This document shows, piece after piece, positions 34,418 to 44,411 of a DNA stretch of 64,000 nucleotides. The stretch lies in contig NZ_JAUEQY010000024.1 of the NCBI RefSeq assembly GCF_030406325.1, forward strand, positions 118,473 through 182,472, given 5' to 3'. Positions within the stretch are counted from its first letter, which is position 1. The number at the start of each line of letters is the position of its first letter. Made by a program: the position numbers and the translations under genes. Below the pieces are notes generated by a model that saw only the letters and a program-made list of their open reading frames with translations, was not told the DNA's origin and did not search any database. This DNA comes from Actinomadura sp. DC4 (GTDB taxonomy: Bacteria; Actinomycetota; Actinomycetes; Streptosporangiales; Streptosporangiaceae).

Positions 34418-35902
34418 GTGAGGAACCGAACAGTCGCTCTGGCCGCCGCCGGGCTCGCCGCCACATGGTTCGCGGTGAGCGGGACGACGCACGGCCACGG
34501 GGAGGCGCGGTCCGCGAGCCTCGCCGCGGCCGACGGCACGGCCGCGAACACCGGGCCGCTGCCGTTCGAACTGCCCGCCCAGAGCGTGCTGAAGGGTTCG
34601 GCGAAGAAGGTCTTCGCGCACTACTTCACGCCGTACCCGGTCTCGCTGGACGACAAGGCGGCGAGCGCCGACTACTACACCCGCAACTACCTGTCGGCGA
34701 CCGGGGAGGGCGGGATCCACGCGGCGTACGGCGGGCTGCTGCGCGACCGCCCGCCGGCGCGTGACCCGATCGGCACCGGCTACCAGCTGAAGGACATGGA
34801 GACCGAGGTGTCGCGGGCGACCGCGGCGGGCCTCGACGGGTTCACCGCCGACCTGCTGTCGGTGAGTTCCTCCAGCGCCAACTGGGCCCGGGTCAAGACG
34901 CTCATCCAGGCGGCCGCGGCGACCGACCCGAACTTCAAGATCATGCTGATGCCCGACATGAACGGGCTCGCGAGTACGGACAGTGACACGCTCGCCGCCG
35001 CGGTCGCGAGTGTCGCCTCGTCGCCGGCCGTCTACCACCTCGCGGACGGCCGTCTGGTCGTCTCGCCGTTCAAGGCCGAGGCCAGGACCCCGGCCTGGTG
35101 GACGACCTGGATGAACACGATGAAGACCACGTACGGGATCACCGTGGCGCTGGTGCCGTGCTTCGTGAACGCCGGGTCCAACATGGACGCCTTCGCCCCG
35201 ATCAGCTACGGCCTGTCCAATTGGGGCAACCGTAACCCCGCGGCGAACGCGAGCCTGAGCACGAACATCACCAAGGCACACAACCTGGGCAAGCCCTGGA
35301 TGCAGCCGGTCTCGGTGCAGGACGAGCGGCCCAACCAGGGCGTCTACGACGAGGCGAACAACACCGAGAACCTCCGGCTCACCTGGACCGCCGCGATCGG
35401 CGGCGCCGACTGGGTGCAGATCCCGACCTGGAACGACTACTCCGAGGGCGCCCAGCTCTCACCGTCGGCCCGGCACGGCTATACCTACCTTGACATCTCG
35501 TCGTACTACCTGACCCGGTACAAGACCGGCGCGTACCCGGCGATCACCAAGGACGTCGCGTACCTCACGCACCGGATCCAGCCGGCCGCGGCCACGCCGA
35601 CGACCGCGGAGACGAAGTTGATGGCGCTGCGCGGCGGCAGCAGCCCGGCACGTGACGACGTCGAGGTACTGACGATGCTCACCGCGTCGGCGACCGTCAC
35701 GGCGACCATCGGCGGCGTGGCGCACACCTACACCGCCCCGGCCGGGGTGCACGCCGAGCTGTTCCCGCTGAAAGCGGGCGTGAACACGGTGTCGGTGAGC
35801 CGCGCCGGCGCCGTGACCCCCCAGGTCACGTCGCCGTTCACGGTCACGAGCACGCCGACGGTACAGGACGAGCAGTACTACGCGGTGGACAGCGGCCGGT
35901 AG
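34418..35902 (+). CDS. Secreted GH71-family glycosidase (alpha-1,3-glucanase type)
   Basis: A 494-aa exported enzyme. The N-terminus VRNRTVALAAAGLAATWFAVSG is a signal peptide. The mature protein opens with KKVFAHYFTPYPVSLDDK, a GH71 start motif, and continues with AAGLDGFTADLLSV, likely the acid cluster, FKIMLMPDMNG and GGADWVQIPTWNDYSEGAQL. The last ~100 residues (from VEVLTML) form a beta-sandwich-like domain often seen in actinobacterial GH71. GH71 members split alpha-1,3-glucan (mutan/fungal wall). GTG 34418 follows CAGGGAG. It is solitary. Confidence 0.87.
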   Translation: MRNRTVALAAAGLAATWFAVSGTTHGHGEARSASLAAADGTAANTGPLPFELPAQSVLKGSAKKVFAHYFTPYPVSLDDKAASADYYTRNYLSATGEGGIHAAYGGLLRDRPPARDPIGTGYQLKDMETEVSRATAAGLDGFTADLLSVSSSSANWARVKTLIQAAAATDPNFKIMLMPDMNGLASTDSDTLAAAVASVASSPAVYHLADGRLVVSPFKAEARTPAWWTTWMNTMKTTYGITVALVPCFVNAGSNMDAFAPISYGLSNWGNRNPAANASLSTNITKAHNLGKPWMQPVSVQDERPNQGVYDEANNTENLRLTWTAAIGGADWVQIPTWNDYSEGAQLSPSARHGYTYLDISSYYLTRYKTGAYPAITKDVAYLTHRIQPAAATPTTAETKLMALRGGSSPARDDVEVLTMLTASATVTATIGGVAHTYTAPAGVHAELFPLKAGVNTVSVSRAGAVTPQVTSPFTVTSTPTVQDEQYYAVDSGR

Positions 35903-36324
35903 CCCCTCGCGCTCCCAGGCGGTCATAGGGGCCCGGTCCGTCTCGTGTGGACGAGCGAGGCCGACGTGCCCGCACCGCCGTCGTGCGGTCAGGTGGTGAC
36001 GGCGGCGGAGACGAGGCGGCACCCACGGCGGGCGAGCCGGGCGGTCGTGCTCAGGCCCGACGCGCTTTCAGGGACCGATCATGGTGGCGCCGATGGTGCG
36101 CCGGTCCTCCAGGTCGGTGTGGGCGCGCGGCCTGCTCCAGGCGGACCGTCCCGCCGATCGCGTCGAGACCACCGGCGCACCTCACCCGCCGGTCTCGGCC
36201 CGGACCGACGCCGCCCGGCCGGGCGCGATGTCGTCCAGGCCGTCGCCTGGTGGCTCGGACACGGCCGGCCGATGCCGCTGCGAGAGATCGCCGAGCGGAC
36301 CGGCCGGCCGAGGCCTTCATCGCC
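35903..36324. other. Spacer with possible decayed dehydrogenase relic
   Basis: 422 bp without an intact gene. On the - strand, around 36070-36125, one frame reads HTDLEDRRTIGATMIGP followed by a stop, which looks like the end of a medium-chain dehydrogenase/quinone oxidoreductase. I cannot join it to an upstream domain. On the + strand, a helix-turn-helix-like phrase (MPLREIAERTGRP) is probably chance. Treated as non-coding or pseudogenic. Confidence 0.4.
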
Positions 36325-38181
36325 TCAGAGCGCCGAGGGGTTCCCGAGCTGGGAGATGTCGCGCGCCGCGCCCGTCGAGGCGGACGTGGCCATCGCCGCG
36401 TACGCCTGCAGGGCCGCGCTCACCGGCCGGCGACGGTCGCGCGGGCGGTAGGAGCCCAGCTCCTTCAGGAGGCGCTCGCGGCGGGCGCGCAGCTCCTCCG
36501 CGGGCACGTCCAGGCTCAGCTCTCGGTTCGGGATGTCGATGACGATGCGGTCGCCGTCCTCGACCAGGGCGATGTCGCCGCCGCCCGCGGCCTCCGGGGA
36601 CGCGTGGCCGATCGACAGCCCGCTGGTGCCGCCGGAGAAACGCCCGTCGGTGACCAGCGCGCAGGCCTTGCCGAGGCCACGGCCCTTGAGGAACGAGGTC
36701 GGGTAGAGCATCTCCTGCATGCCCGGACCGCCCTTGGGGCCCTCGTAGCGGATGACCACGACGTCACCGGCCTTGACCCGGTTGCCCAGGATGCCCTCGA
36801 CGGCGTCCTCCTGGCTCTCGAAGACCACGGCGGGGCCGGAGAACGTCCACAGCTCCTCCTCGACGCCCGCGGTCTTCACGACCGCGCCCTCGACGGCGAG
36901 GTTGCCGTAGAGCATGGCCAGGCCGCCGTCCTTGGTGTAGGCGTGCTCGGCGTCGCGGATGCAACCCTCCGAGCGGTCGAGGTCGAGGGAGTCCCACCGG
37001 GTGTTCTGGCTGTACGGCTTGGTGGTGCGCACCCCGCCGGGCGCGGCGTGGAACACCTCCAGGGTCTCCGGCGAGACGTTCTCGGACCGGATGTCGGAGG
37101 AGTCCAGGAAGGCGCCGAGAGAGTCGCCGTGGATCGTGTGCACGGTGCGGTTGAGCAGCCCGGCGCGGTCGAGCTCGCCCAGGATGGCGGGGATGCCGCC
37201 GGCCCGGTGGACGTCCTCGATGTGGTACTTCGCCGTGGCCGGCGCGACCTTGCAGACGCACGGCACGCGGCGGGAGAGCTCGTCGATCTCCTTGAGGCCG
37301 AAGTCGACGCCCGCCTCGCGCGCGGCGGCGAGCAGGTGCAGGATCGTGTTGGTCGAGCCGCCCATCGCGACGTCGAGCGCCATGGCGTTCTCGAAGGCGT
37401 CGCGGGTGGCGATGCTGAGCGGCAGCACCGAGTCGTCGTCATCCGCGTAGTAGCGGTTCGTGATCTCCACGATCCGGCGGCCGGCGTCCTCGTACAGCTT
37501 CTTGCGCGCGACGTGCGTGGCCAGGATCGTGCCGTTGCCGGGCAGCGACAGGCCGATCGCCTCGGTCAGACAGTTCATCGAGTTGGCGGTGAACATGCCC
37601 GAGCAGGACCCGCAGGTCGGGCAGGCGTTCTCCTCCATCTGCGCGAGGGTCTCGTCGGACACGGACTCGTCCGCGGCGGCGATCATCGGGTCGATCAGGT
37701 CGAGCTTGGTGGTGCCGTCGACCGGCTTGCCGGCCTCCATCGGCCCGCCGGAGACGAACACGGTCGGGATGTTGAGCCGCATGGCCGCGATCAGCATGCC
37801 GGGCGTGATCTTGTCGCAGTTGGAGACGCAGATCATCGCGTCCGCGCAGTGCGCGTTGACCATGTACTCCACGGAGTCGGCGATCAGCTCGCGGGACGGC
37901 AGGGAGTAGAGCATGCCGCCGTGGCCCATGGCGATGCCGTCGTCGACCGCGATGGTGTTGAACTCCCGCGGGATCCCGCCTGCCTCCTTGACGGCGGCGG
38001 CGACCACCTGGCCGACCTCGCGCAGGTGCACGTGGCCGGGTACGAACTCGGTGAAGCTGTTGGCCACCGCGATGATGGGTTTACCGAAGTCTTCTCGCGC
38101 GACACCGGTGGCGCGGAGCAGCGCTCTCGCTCCCGCCATGTTCCTGCCGTGCGTTACCGTGCGTGACCTCAGCGGTGGCAT
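36325..38181 (-). CDS. ilvD: Dihydroxy-acid dehydratase
   Basis: Dehydrates dihydroxyisovalerate and dihydroxymethylvalerate in branched-chain amino-acid synthesis. 618 aa, normal for IlvD. The cluster cysteines are visible in [12 protein letters not shown] and the block [20 protein letters not shown]. The C-terminal [23 protein letters not shown] is the active-site beta-barrel segment. GGAGAGG precedes ATG 38181, and a TACGAT -10-like hexamer lies upstream. Oxygen-sensitive FeS enzyme, housekeeping. It is divergent from the glyoxalase-like gene. Confidence 0.97.
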   Translation of the reverse strand: MPPLRSRTVTHGRNMAGARALLRATGVAREDFGKPIIAVANSFTEFVPGHVHLREVGQVVAAAVKEAGGIPREFNTIAVDDGIAMGHGGMLYSLPSRELIADSVEYMVNAHCADAMICVSNCDKITPGMLIAAMRLNIPTVFVSGGPMEAGKPVDGTTKLDLIDPMIAAADESVSDETLAQMEENACPTCGSCSGMFTANSMNCLTEAIGLSLPGNGTILATHVARKKLYEDAGRRIVEITNRYYADDDDSVLPLSIATRDAFENAMALDVAMGGSTNTILHLLAAAREAGVDFGLKEIDELSRRVPCVCKVAPATAKYHIEDVHRAGGIPAILGELDRAGLLNRTVHTIHGDSLGAFLDSSDIRSENVSPETLEVFHAAPGGVRTTKPYSQNTRWDSLDLDRSEGCIRDAEHAYTKDGGLAMLYGNLAVEGAVVKTAGVEEELWTFSGPAVVFESQEDAVEGILGNRVKAGDVVVIRYEGPKGGPGMQEMLYPTSFLKGRGLGKACALVTDGRFSGGTSGLSIGHASPEAAGGGDIALVEDGDRIVIDIPNRELSLDVPAEELRARRERLLKELGSYRPRDRRRPVSAALQAYAAMATSASTGAARDISQLGNPSAL

Positions 38182-38279
38182 GACCTCTCCATCCCCTTGT
38201 GCTCAGACTTCGATCGTACGGGGTAGGAGCAGAGGGCTGAGACACACCGTCTTACATAGCGGGCATAACCGGGGAATCC

Positions 38280-38873
38280 ATGACACTTGACCATCTCGTC
38301 TACGCGACGCCGGACCTGGAAGAGAGCGTCCGGCTGCTGGCCAAGCTGACCGGCGTACGGCCGGTGGAGGGCGGGCCGCACCCCGACCTCGGCACCCGCA
38401 ACCATCTGCTGGGCCTCGGCGAGCTGCGCTATCTGGAGATCATCGGCCCGGACCCGGAACAGCCCGAGCCCGAGCGGCCCAGGCCGTTCGGTATCGACGA
38501 GCTCACCGAGCCGCGGCTGGCCGCCTGGGCGGTACGCGCCGCCGACATCGAGGCGAGGGTCGCCCGATCGCGCACGCTGGGGTACGATCCGGGACCGATC
38601 GAGCCGTTGTCACGGCGGACGCCGGAGGGCGAGGTGCTCCGCTGGCGGCTGACCTTCCCGTACGAGCCGGTGGTGCCGTTCCTGATCGACTGGGGCCGCA
38701 CGCCGCATCCGGCCCGCCGGCTGCCGGTCGTGCCGCTCACGGCCTTCAGCGGCAGCCATCCGCAGCCGGTGGAGGCCCGGAACCGGCTGTCCGCCCTCGG
38801 CGTTGAGTTCGACGTACGCGAGGGCGAACAGGGCCTGACCGCCATCCTCGGCGGCACCACCAAGCTGCGGTGA
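38280..38873 (+). CDS. Glyoxalase-like (VOC superfamily) protein
   Basis: A 197-aa protein beginning MTLDHLVYATPDLEESVRLLAKLTGVRP, the vicinal-oxygen-chelate beta-alpha-beta entry with a metal-type His. GTRNHLLGLGELRYLEIIGP continues the fold, and a second lobe follows near 135-195. This fits the Glyoxalase_3-type single-chain members of unknown substrate. Divergent from ilvD and convergent with the NERD gene (3-base gap). Confidence 0.85.
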   Translation: MTLDHLVYATPDLEESVRLLAKLTGVRPVEGGPHPDLGTRNHLLGLGELRYLEIIGPDPEQPEPERPRPFGIDELTEPRLAAWAVRAADIEARVARSRTLGYDPGPIEPLSRRTPEGEVLRWRLTFPYEPVVPFLIDWGRTPHPARRLPVVPLTAFSGSHPQPVEARNRLSALGVEFDVREGEQGLTAILGGTTKLR

Positions 38874-38876
38874 GCC

Positions 38877-39683
38877 TCAGCCTTCCGGGTACTTCGGCGG
38901 CAGTACGCGCGCCGCGGCGTCGAAGATGCGGTCGACGTCCACCGACGTGAGGATCTTCGGGCGGCGGCGCAGGTAGTTGCGGGCACGGGCGCCGGCGTAG
39001 ACGTCGACCTCGCGGACCATCAGCACTTTCCACGAGATGGCCGGGCCGTAGATCGCAAGCGATGGCTGCACGGGCACCTCGTAGCCGAGCTCGCCGCTGA
39101 TCAGCCGGCTCGCCTGCTCCGACTCCCAGCGGGCCTCATCGAGGCGCTCCTTCTTGTTGAAGGGGCCGAGGAACAGCTTGCGGTGCGACATCGCCCGCAC
39201 CGGCAGCCGCTTGTCCCACTTTTCGGAGTCCACGGCGTAGACGCCGGTCGGGCCGATGACCAGATGGTCGATCTGCCCGTCGCTGACGCCCTCGTCGTCG
39301 CGCGGGACGGCGCGGGCGTGCAGGGCGCGGTAGCCGGCCTTCTCCATGCCGCGAAGCTGCCGCTCGGTCTTGCGCTCGGCGACGGACGGCTTGCGCCACG
39401 CCTCGACCGTCGACTCCTTGCGGTTCTTCAGCACGACGTCCACGACCACCACCAGGATGGCGACGGTGAGGCCGACCGGGATGTTGATGATGAGGGCGAA
39501 CAGCAGGCCGAGGGCCAGCGCGGCGACGGACCGGCGGATCCACCTTTGCACCTGGGGGTCACCGATCAAGTCGCCGTACGTTTCCTCCTTCGGGCGCTCG
39601 AACGGGCTCTCCTCGGCGGGTCGCTCGTCGTCACGCTCCTGGGTGGAGGTGTGAGTTGACGTATCCCGCTCAACAGGGGCCAT
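38877..39683 (-). CDS. Membrane-anchored NERD-domain (nuclease-related) protein
   Basis: Two adjacent hydrophobic helices, SVAALALGLLFALIINIPVGL and TVAILVVVVDVVL, sit after a charged Ser/Thr/Glu-rich N-terminus, then the NERD domain (ERQLRGMEKAGYRALHARAVP, GQIDHLVIGPTGVYAVDSEKW). NERD is a nuclease-related fold of mostly unproven activity; the GQIDHLVIGP ... VDSEKWDKRL acidic and Lys residues are preserved. I list ATG 39683 (MAPVERDT); an upstream ATG at 39716 would add 11 residues. Biological role unknown. Confidence 0.85.
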   Translation of the reverse strand: MAPVERDTSTHTSTQERDDERPAEESPFERPKEETYGDLIGDPQVQRWIRRSVAALALGLLFALIINIPVGLTVAILVVVVDVVLKNRKESTVEAWRKPSVAERKTERQLRGMEKAGYRALHARAVPRDDEGVSDGQIDHLVIGPTGVYAVDSEKWDKRLPVRAMSHRKLFLGPFNKKERLDEARWESEQASRLISGELGYEVPVQPSLAIYGPAISWKVLMVREVDVYAGARARNYLRRRPKILTSVDVDRIFDAAARVLPPKYPEG

Positions 39684-39833
39684 TATCGACACTCCGTGCT
39701 TGATCGACAGCAGCACACATGATCTTCCAATGGAAGCGTAACGAGCCTCAGCACCGAGTGCCTACCCGTGTAGGGTTGACACTTTTGTCTCCCCAAGATA
39801 GAGATTCGCACCCTTAGGACCGGGGTAGATTCA

Positions 39834-41297
39834 TTGTCGTCCCCCAAGGTCGCCGTGCAACTTTCAGTGGGCGTACCGTCTACAGTTGTGACGCAAATTC
39901 ATGACCTCAGCGCGCGCGAGCAGGCCGCAGCGATCCGTGACCGCGAACTCTCACCCGTCGACCTCACCGAACACTACCTGAATCGCATCGACCGGTTGAG
40001 CGACGAGGTCGGCGCCTTCGTCACGGTGACCGCCGAGATCGCCCGCGACCAGGCGAAAGCGGCGGAGAAGGCGGTCGGCCAGGGCGAGACCCCGCCTCTG
40101 CTGGGAGTGCCCGTCCCCATCAAGGATCTGAACATGGTGAAGGACGTGCCGATGACGCTCGGCTCGTCCGCCTTCGACGATTTCCAGGGATTCGCCGACG
40201 ACCATGTCGTCACCCGGCTCCGCGAAGCGGGCACGATTCTTCTGGGCAAGACCAATACACCGGAATTCGGACTGCCCTGTTATACGGAAAACGCCGTTGC
40301 GCCACCCGCGCGTACTCCCTGGGATCTGTCCCGGTCCGCCGGGGGGTCTAGTGGCGGGGCCGCCGCCGCGGTCGCCGCGGGCCTCGCCCCGGTCGCCCAG
40401 GGCAGCGACGGCGGCGGCTCGATCCGGATCCCCGCGAGCGTGTGCGGACTGTTCGGCATCAAGCCGACCCGCGGCCGGATCAGCCACGGGCCGATCGTCC
40501 CTGACCTGGCCGGACTCTCGACCAACGGCCCGATCGCCCGCGACGTGCGCGACGCCGCGCTGCTGCTGGACGTCATGACCGGCAACGCCCCAGGTGACAT
40601 GTATCACGCCGCGCCGCAGGAGGGGACGTTCCTGGCCGCCGCCGACCGCGAGCCGGGCCGGCTCCGCATCGGCCGCAGCGTCGCCTCCGCCGTGCCGGGA
40701 GCCGAAATCCACCCCGACTGTCTCGCCGCCTACGAGGCCGCGACCGAACTGCTCGTCGAGCTGGGCCACGAGGTCGAGGACTTCGACCTGCCCTTCACCT
40801 CCGACCTGGTGCCGCACTTCGAGACCCTGTGGGCGGCCATGGCCACGCTCACCCCGGTGGCGCCCGACCGCGAGGAACGTCTGCGCCCGCTCACGCGCCA
40901 CCTCCGCGAGCGCGGCAACGCGATCACCGCGGCCGAGCTGTTCAGGGCGCAGGGGTCGCTGCAGCTCGCGGTCCGCCTGGCGATGCCGGCGGCCGAGGCG
41001 TACGACGTCATCCTGCACCCGACGCTCGCCCAGCCGCCCGTGCCGATCGGTTACTTCGAGGACGTCGACGCCGCGGAGAACTTCGAGCGGCAGAAGCGCT
41101 TCACGCCCTTCACCTCGATCTACAACGTGACCGGCCAGCCGGCGGTGAACGTCCCGCTGCACTGGACCGACGGCGGCCTGCCCATCGGCGTCATGCTCGT
41201 CGGCCGGATGAGCGAGGAGAACACCCTCATCTCCCTGTCCGCCCAACTCGAGGCCGCCCGTCCTTGGGCGGACCGGCATCCGCCGATTTGGGATTGA
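39834..41297 (+). CDS. Amidase-signature-family hydrolase
   Basis: A 487-aa hydrolase. The Ser-cisSer-Lys triad is visible: Lys in GVPVPIKDLNMVKD, cis-Ser in SAGGSSGGAAAAVAAGLAP and nucleophile Ser in QGSDGGGSIRIPAS. The C-terminus (IYNVTGQPAVNVPLHWTDGGLPIGVMLVG) is the usual amidase end. Substrate (aliphatic/aryl amide, or GatA-like) cannot be told, but as a solitary gene it is not GatA. The start is uncertain: TTG 39834 is the longest, while GTG 39888 (TQIHDLSAREQAAAIRD) begins closer to the conserved part. The next gene begins 22 bp later. Confidence 0.9.
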   Translation: MSSPKVAVQLSVGVPSTVVTQIHDLSAREQAAAIRDRELSPVDLTEHYLNRIDRLSDEVGAFVTVTAEIARDQAKAAEKAVGQGETPPLLGVPVPIKDLNMVKDVPMTLGSSAFDDFQGFADDHVVTRLREAGTILLGKTNTPEFGLPCYTENAVAPPARTPWDLSRSAGGSSGGAAAAVAAGLAPVAQGSDGGGSIRIPASVCGLFGIKPTRGRISHGPIVPDLAGLSTNGPIARDVRDAALLLDVMTGNAPGDMYHAAPQEGTFLAAADREPGRLRIGRSVASAVPGAEIHPDCLAAYEAATELLVELGHEVEDFDLPFTSDLVPHFETLWAAMATLTPVAPDREERLRPLTRHLRERGNAITAAELFRAQGSLQLAVRLAMPAAEAYDVILHPTLAQPPVPIGYFEDVDAAENFERQKRFTPFTSIYNVTGQPAVNVPLHWTDGGLPIGVMLVGRMSEENTLISLSAQLEAARPWADRHPPIWD

Positions 41298-41319
41298 TCC
41301 TGCGGGCATCGTTGACATC

Positions 41320-43341
41320 GTGAACGATCTCAACGAGCTGGCCGCCGCGTACGGCGTCGAGACCTCCTACAGCGACTGGCGCAGGCGACCGGCGGACGTC
41401 CCGCCCGACACGATCAGGGCGGTCCTGACCGCGCTGGGCGCGGACGTCTCCTCGCCGGGCGCCGTACGCGACGAGCTGGAGCGCCTGCGGCAGGAGCGTG
41501 AGGCCCGCCTGCTGCCGCCGGCCGTGGTCGCGTACGCGGGGGAGGACGTCACCGCGCCCGCGGGCGCGGCCCTGAGCGTCGCGCTCGCGGGCGGCGGGGA
41601 GATCGCCCTGCTGCCGGTCGGCGAGGCCTACCGGCTTCCGCCGGACATCCCGCTCGGCGGCCACATGCTCCACGCCCGCCTCCGCGACCGTACGGCGAGC
41701 GCGCCGCTGCTCGTCGCCCCGCCGCGCGCCCCCGATCCGGGGGAGCGCGCCTGGGGTTTCATGGCCCAGCTCTACTCCGTGCGGTCGCGCGGCTCGTGGG
41801 GGATGGGCGACCTGGCCGACCTGCGCCGGCTGGCGAGCTGGAGCGGCGCCGACCTCGGCGCGGGCTTCGTGCTGGTCAACCCGCTGCACGCGGGCGAGCC
41901 GGCCCCGCCGATCCGGCCCTCGCCGTACCTCCCGATGAGCCGCCGCTTCACCAGCCCCCTCTACCTGCGGCCCGAGGACGTGCCCGAGTACTCCTCGGCC
42001 GGCCCGGACGTCCGCCACCGCGTCGACGAGCTGGCCGGCCCGGCACGCCTGCGCGACCACACGACCGCCGAACTCGACCGCGACGCGGTCTGGGCCGCCA
42101 AGGACGCGGCGCTGCGGCTGCTGTACGCGCTGCCGCGCACGCCCGGCCGCGAGGCCGCCTACGCGGCGTTCCGCGAGCGCGAGGGCACCGCGCTGACCGC
42201 GTACGCCACCTGGTGCGCGCTGGCCGAGGTGCACGGCGCGGACTGGCGCTCGTGGCCCGGCGTCCTGCGCGACCCGGCGTCGGCCGGCGTGGCCGCCGAG
42301 CGCGAGCGCCTGGCGGACCGCGTCGGCTTCCACGCGTGGCTCCAGTGGCTCCTGGACGATCAGCTCGGCGCGGTGCAGGCCGCGGCACGCGCCGCCGGCA
42401 TGCCGATCGGCGTGGTCCACGACCTCGCCGTCGGCGTCGACCCGGGCGGCGCGGACGCCTGGGCGTACCAGAACCTGTTCGCCCAGGGGATGACGGTCGG
42501 CGCGCCCCCGGACGCCTTCAACCAGCGCGGCCAGGGCTGGGGCCAGCCGCCCTGGCACCCGCAGCGGCTCGCCGCCTCCGGCTACGCGCCGTACCGCGAC
42601 ATGCTGCGCCACGTGCTGCGGCACGCGGGCGGCCTGCGCCTCGACCACGCCATGCAGGTGTTCCGGCTGTGGTGGGTGCCCGACGGCGCGTCCCCGGCCG
42701 ACGGCACCTACGTCGCGTACCCGTACGAGGAGATGCTCGGCGTGCTGCTGTACGAGGCGCACCAGGCCGGCGCGGTCGTCGTCGGCGAGGACCTCGGTAC
42801 CGTCGAGCCGTACATGCGCGAGGTGTTCGCCGACCGCGGGGTGTTCGGCACGTCGATGGCCTGGTTCGAACGCGACTCCGGCGGGGCGCCGCTGCCGCCG
42901 CCGAAGTGGCGCGAGCTCTGCCTGGCCACCGTGGCCACCCACGACATGCCGCCGGTCGAGGGCTTCCTGCACGGCGACCACATCGCGCTGCGCGAGCGGC
43001 TGGGCCTGCTGACCCGCCCGGCGTCGGAGGAGTACGCCGAGCAGGAGCGCTGGCTGCGCGAGTGGCGCGACCTGCTCGCCGCGCTCGGCCTGGACCCGTC
43101 CGACATGACGGCCGCACTGCACGCCTTCCTGGCGCGCACGCCGTCACGGCTGGTCGGGATCTCGCTGGCGGACGCGGCGGGCGAGCGGCGCACCCAGAAC
43201 CAGCCGGGCACGACGGATGAGTATCCGAACTGGCGGGTGCCCCTGACCGGCCCCGAGGGACGCCCGGTGCTCCTGGACGACCTCCCGGCCGACCCGCACC
43301 TGCTGAAGGCGATCGAACCCGTACGCGCCCGCCTCGGTTAG
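41320..43341 (+). CDS. malQ: 4-alpha-glucanotransferase (GH77 amylomaltase)
   Basis: Transfers maltooligosyl segments between alpha-1,4-glucans for glycogen/maltose metabolism. 673 aa. Motifs: WGFMAQLYSVRSRGSWGMGDLADLR, the nucleophile Asp in GLRLDHAMQVFRLWW, acid/base Glu in VVVGEDLGTVEP and the third acid in VATHDMPPVEGF. The N-terminal ~130 residues form the actinobacterial extra domain. The start is GTG 41320. It probably shares a transcript with the amidase upstream. Confidence 0.95.
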   Translation: MNDLNELAAAYGVETSYSDWRRRPADVPPDTIRAVLTALGADVSSPGAVRDELERLRQEREARLLPPAVVAYAGEDVTAPAGAALSVALAGGGEIALLPVGEAYRLPPDIPLGGHMLHARLRDRTASAPLLVAPPRAPDPGERAWGFMAQLYSVRSRGSWGMGDLADLRRLASWSGADLGAGFVLVNPLHAGEPAPPIRPSPYLPMSRRFTSPLYLRPEDVPEYSSAGPDVRHRVDELAGPARLRDHTTAELDRDAVWAAKDAALRLLYALPRTPGREAAYAAFREREGTALTAYATWCALAEVHGADWRSWPGVLRDPASAGVAAERERLADRVGFHAWLQWLLDDQLGAVQAAARAAGMPIGVVHDLAVGVDPGGADAWAYQNLFAQGMTVGAPPDAFNQRGQGWGQPPWHPQRLAASGYAPYRDMLRHVLRHAGGLRLDHAMQVFRLWWVPDGASPADGTYVAYPYEEMLGVLLYEAHQAGAVVVGEDLGTVEPYMREVFADRGVFGTSMAWFERDSGGAPLPPPKWRELCLATVATHDMPPVEGFLHGDHIALRERLGLLTRPASEEYAEQERWLREWRDLLAALGLDPSDMTAALHAFLARTPSRLVGISLADAAGERRTQNQPGTTDEYPNWRVPLTGPEGRPVLLDDLPADPHLLKAIEPVRARLG

Positions 43342-44360
43342 CCGTCTTCGAGGATCGCCACGAGGCGGTCGGCGACGTCGCGCAGGAGGGTGTCCGGCCG
43401 GATCTCGCGGCCGGCCGCGATGGAGAAGACCTCCGGCAGGCCCGGCAGCGGGTAGCCGGACACCTCTCCCAGGACGCGCTTGCCGAGCGGCAGGCGGCCC
43501 AGAGAGGTGCGGGAGCGGGCCCAGGCGTCGGAGACCTCTTCGGGGTTGGGCACGCCGAACCCGTGGCCGACCGGGGCCGCGTGCCGCAGGCGTACGAGCG
43601 CGCCCTCCGCGAACTCGTGCGCGATCCTGCAGCGCTCGGACAGGTCGCTCCTGACGTCGGGCTCCAGGCGGTTGACGACGTCGCACGGCGTGCGGCAGGA
43701 CACCGCGCAGGTGCACAGCGCGGAGGCGACCGTGCTGTGCTGCCGGTCGAGGTAGTTGCGCCAGCCCGGGCCCGGCTCGCCCGCGACGCGGAGCGCGCGC
43801 TCGGCGGCGGACTGCTGGGGGCGGGTCAGCGCGCAGTCGCGGAGCCGGGTCGCGCCGCCGGTCACGCCGAACCTGCTGCCCGGCCCCGACACGGATGCGG
43901 GCAGCCGCCCGGGATCGCCGGCGTGCCCGAGCACGGGCTCCCACGCGAGCAGCGGAAGGTATTCGGCGGCGATGTGCACCGCGGCCACCAGCGCCGCCAT
44001 CTCACGGCGTACCCAGCGTGCCTCGATGACCTCGAGCAGCAGGCCGTACGCGGGGCGCAGCGTGCGCAGCGCCCCGCGGGAACGTTCCTTGGCCGACTGC
44101 GGCATCCGGCTGGCCCGGGCGCGCGCCAGGAGGTGCTCCGGCACGCGGTACGCGTCGACGACCGGGTCGCCGGTGCGCTCCGGCATGCCGAAGTCCTCCG
44201 CGTCGAGGTCGATCAGCCGCTGCCCGAACGAGCACAGCAGGCGCACCTCCGCCGCGACGGGCGACGGCAGCCGCGCCGCCCCGGCCTCGCACAGCGCGGC
44301 CAGATCGCCGAAGGCGTACCGCCGCGCGAGCGTCGTCAGAACCTCGCGGGCAGTCTCCAC
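43338..44360 (-). CDS. Conserved-looking actinobacterial protein of unknown function
   Basis: A 340-aa, largely helical, Arg/Ala-rich protein. One distinctive cysteine cluster is STVASALCTCAVSCRTPCDVV (near residues 206-226), which could hold a metal. No signal peptide or clear TM. I do not recognise a domain. It is convergent with malQ, overlapping its stop by four bases, and followed by the pepN gene ~50 bp upstream on the same strand. Length and even codon use support a real gene. Confidence 0.7.
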   Translation of the reverse strand: METAREVLTTLARRYAFGDLAALCEAGAARLPSPVAAEVRLLCSFGQRLIDLDAEDFGMPERTGDPVVDAYRVPEHLLARARASRMPQSAKERSRGALRTLRPAYGLLLEVIEARWVRREMAALVAAVHIAAEYLPLLAWEPVLGHAGDPGRLPASVSGPGSRFGVTGGATRLRDCALTRPQQSAAERALRVAGEPGPGWRNYLDRQHSTVASALCTCAVSCRTPCDVVNRLEPDVRSDLSERCRIAHEFAEGALVRLRHAAPVGHGFGVPNPEEVSDAWARSRTSLGRLPLGKRVLGEVSGYPLPGLPEVFSIAAGREIRPDTLLRDVADRLVAILEDG

Positions 44361-44411
44361 CCGTTCACTCTGTCACGGCAGGGCGCGCCCAAGCTGCCCT
44401 TATCCGGTATG

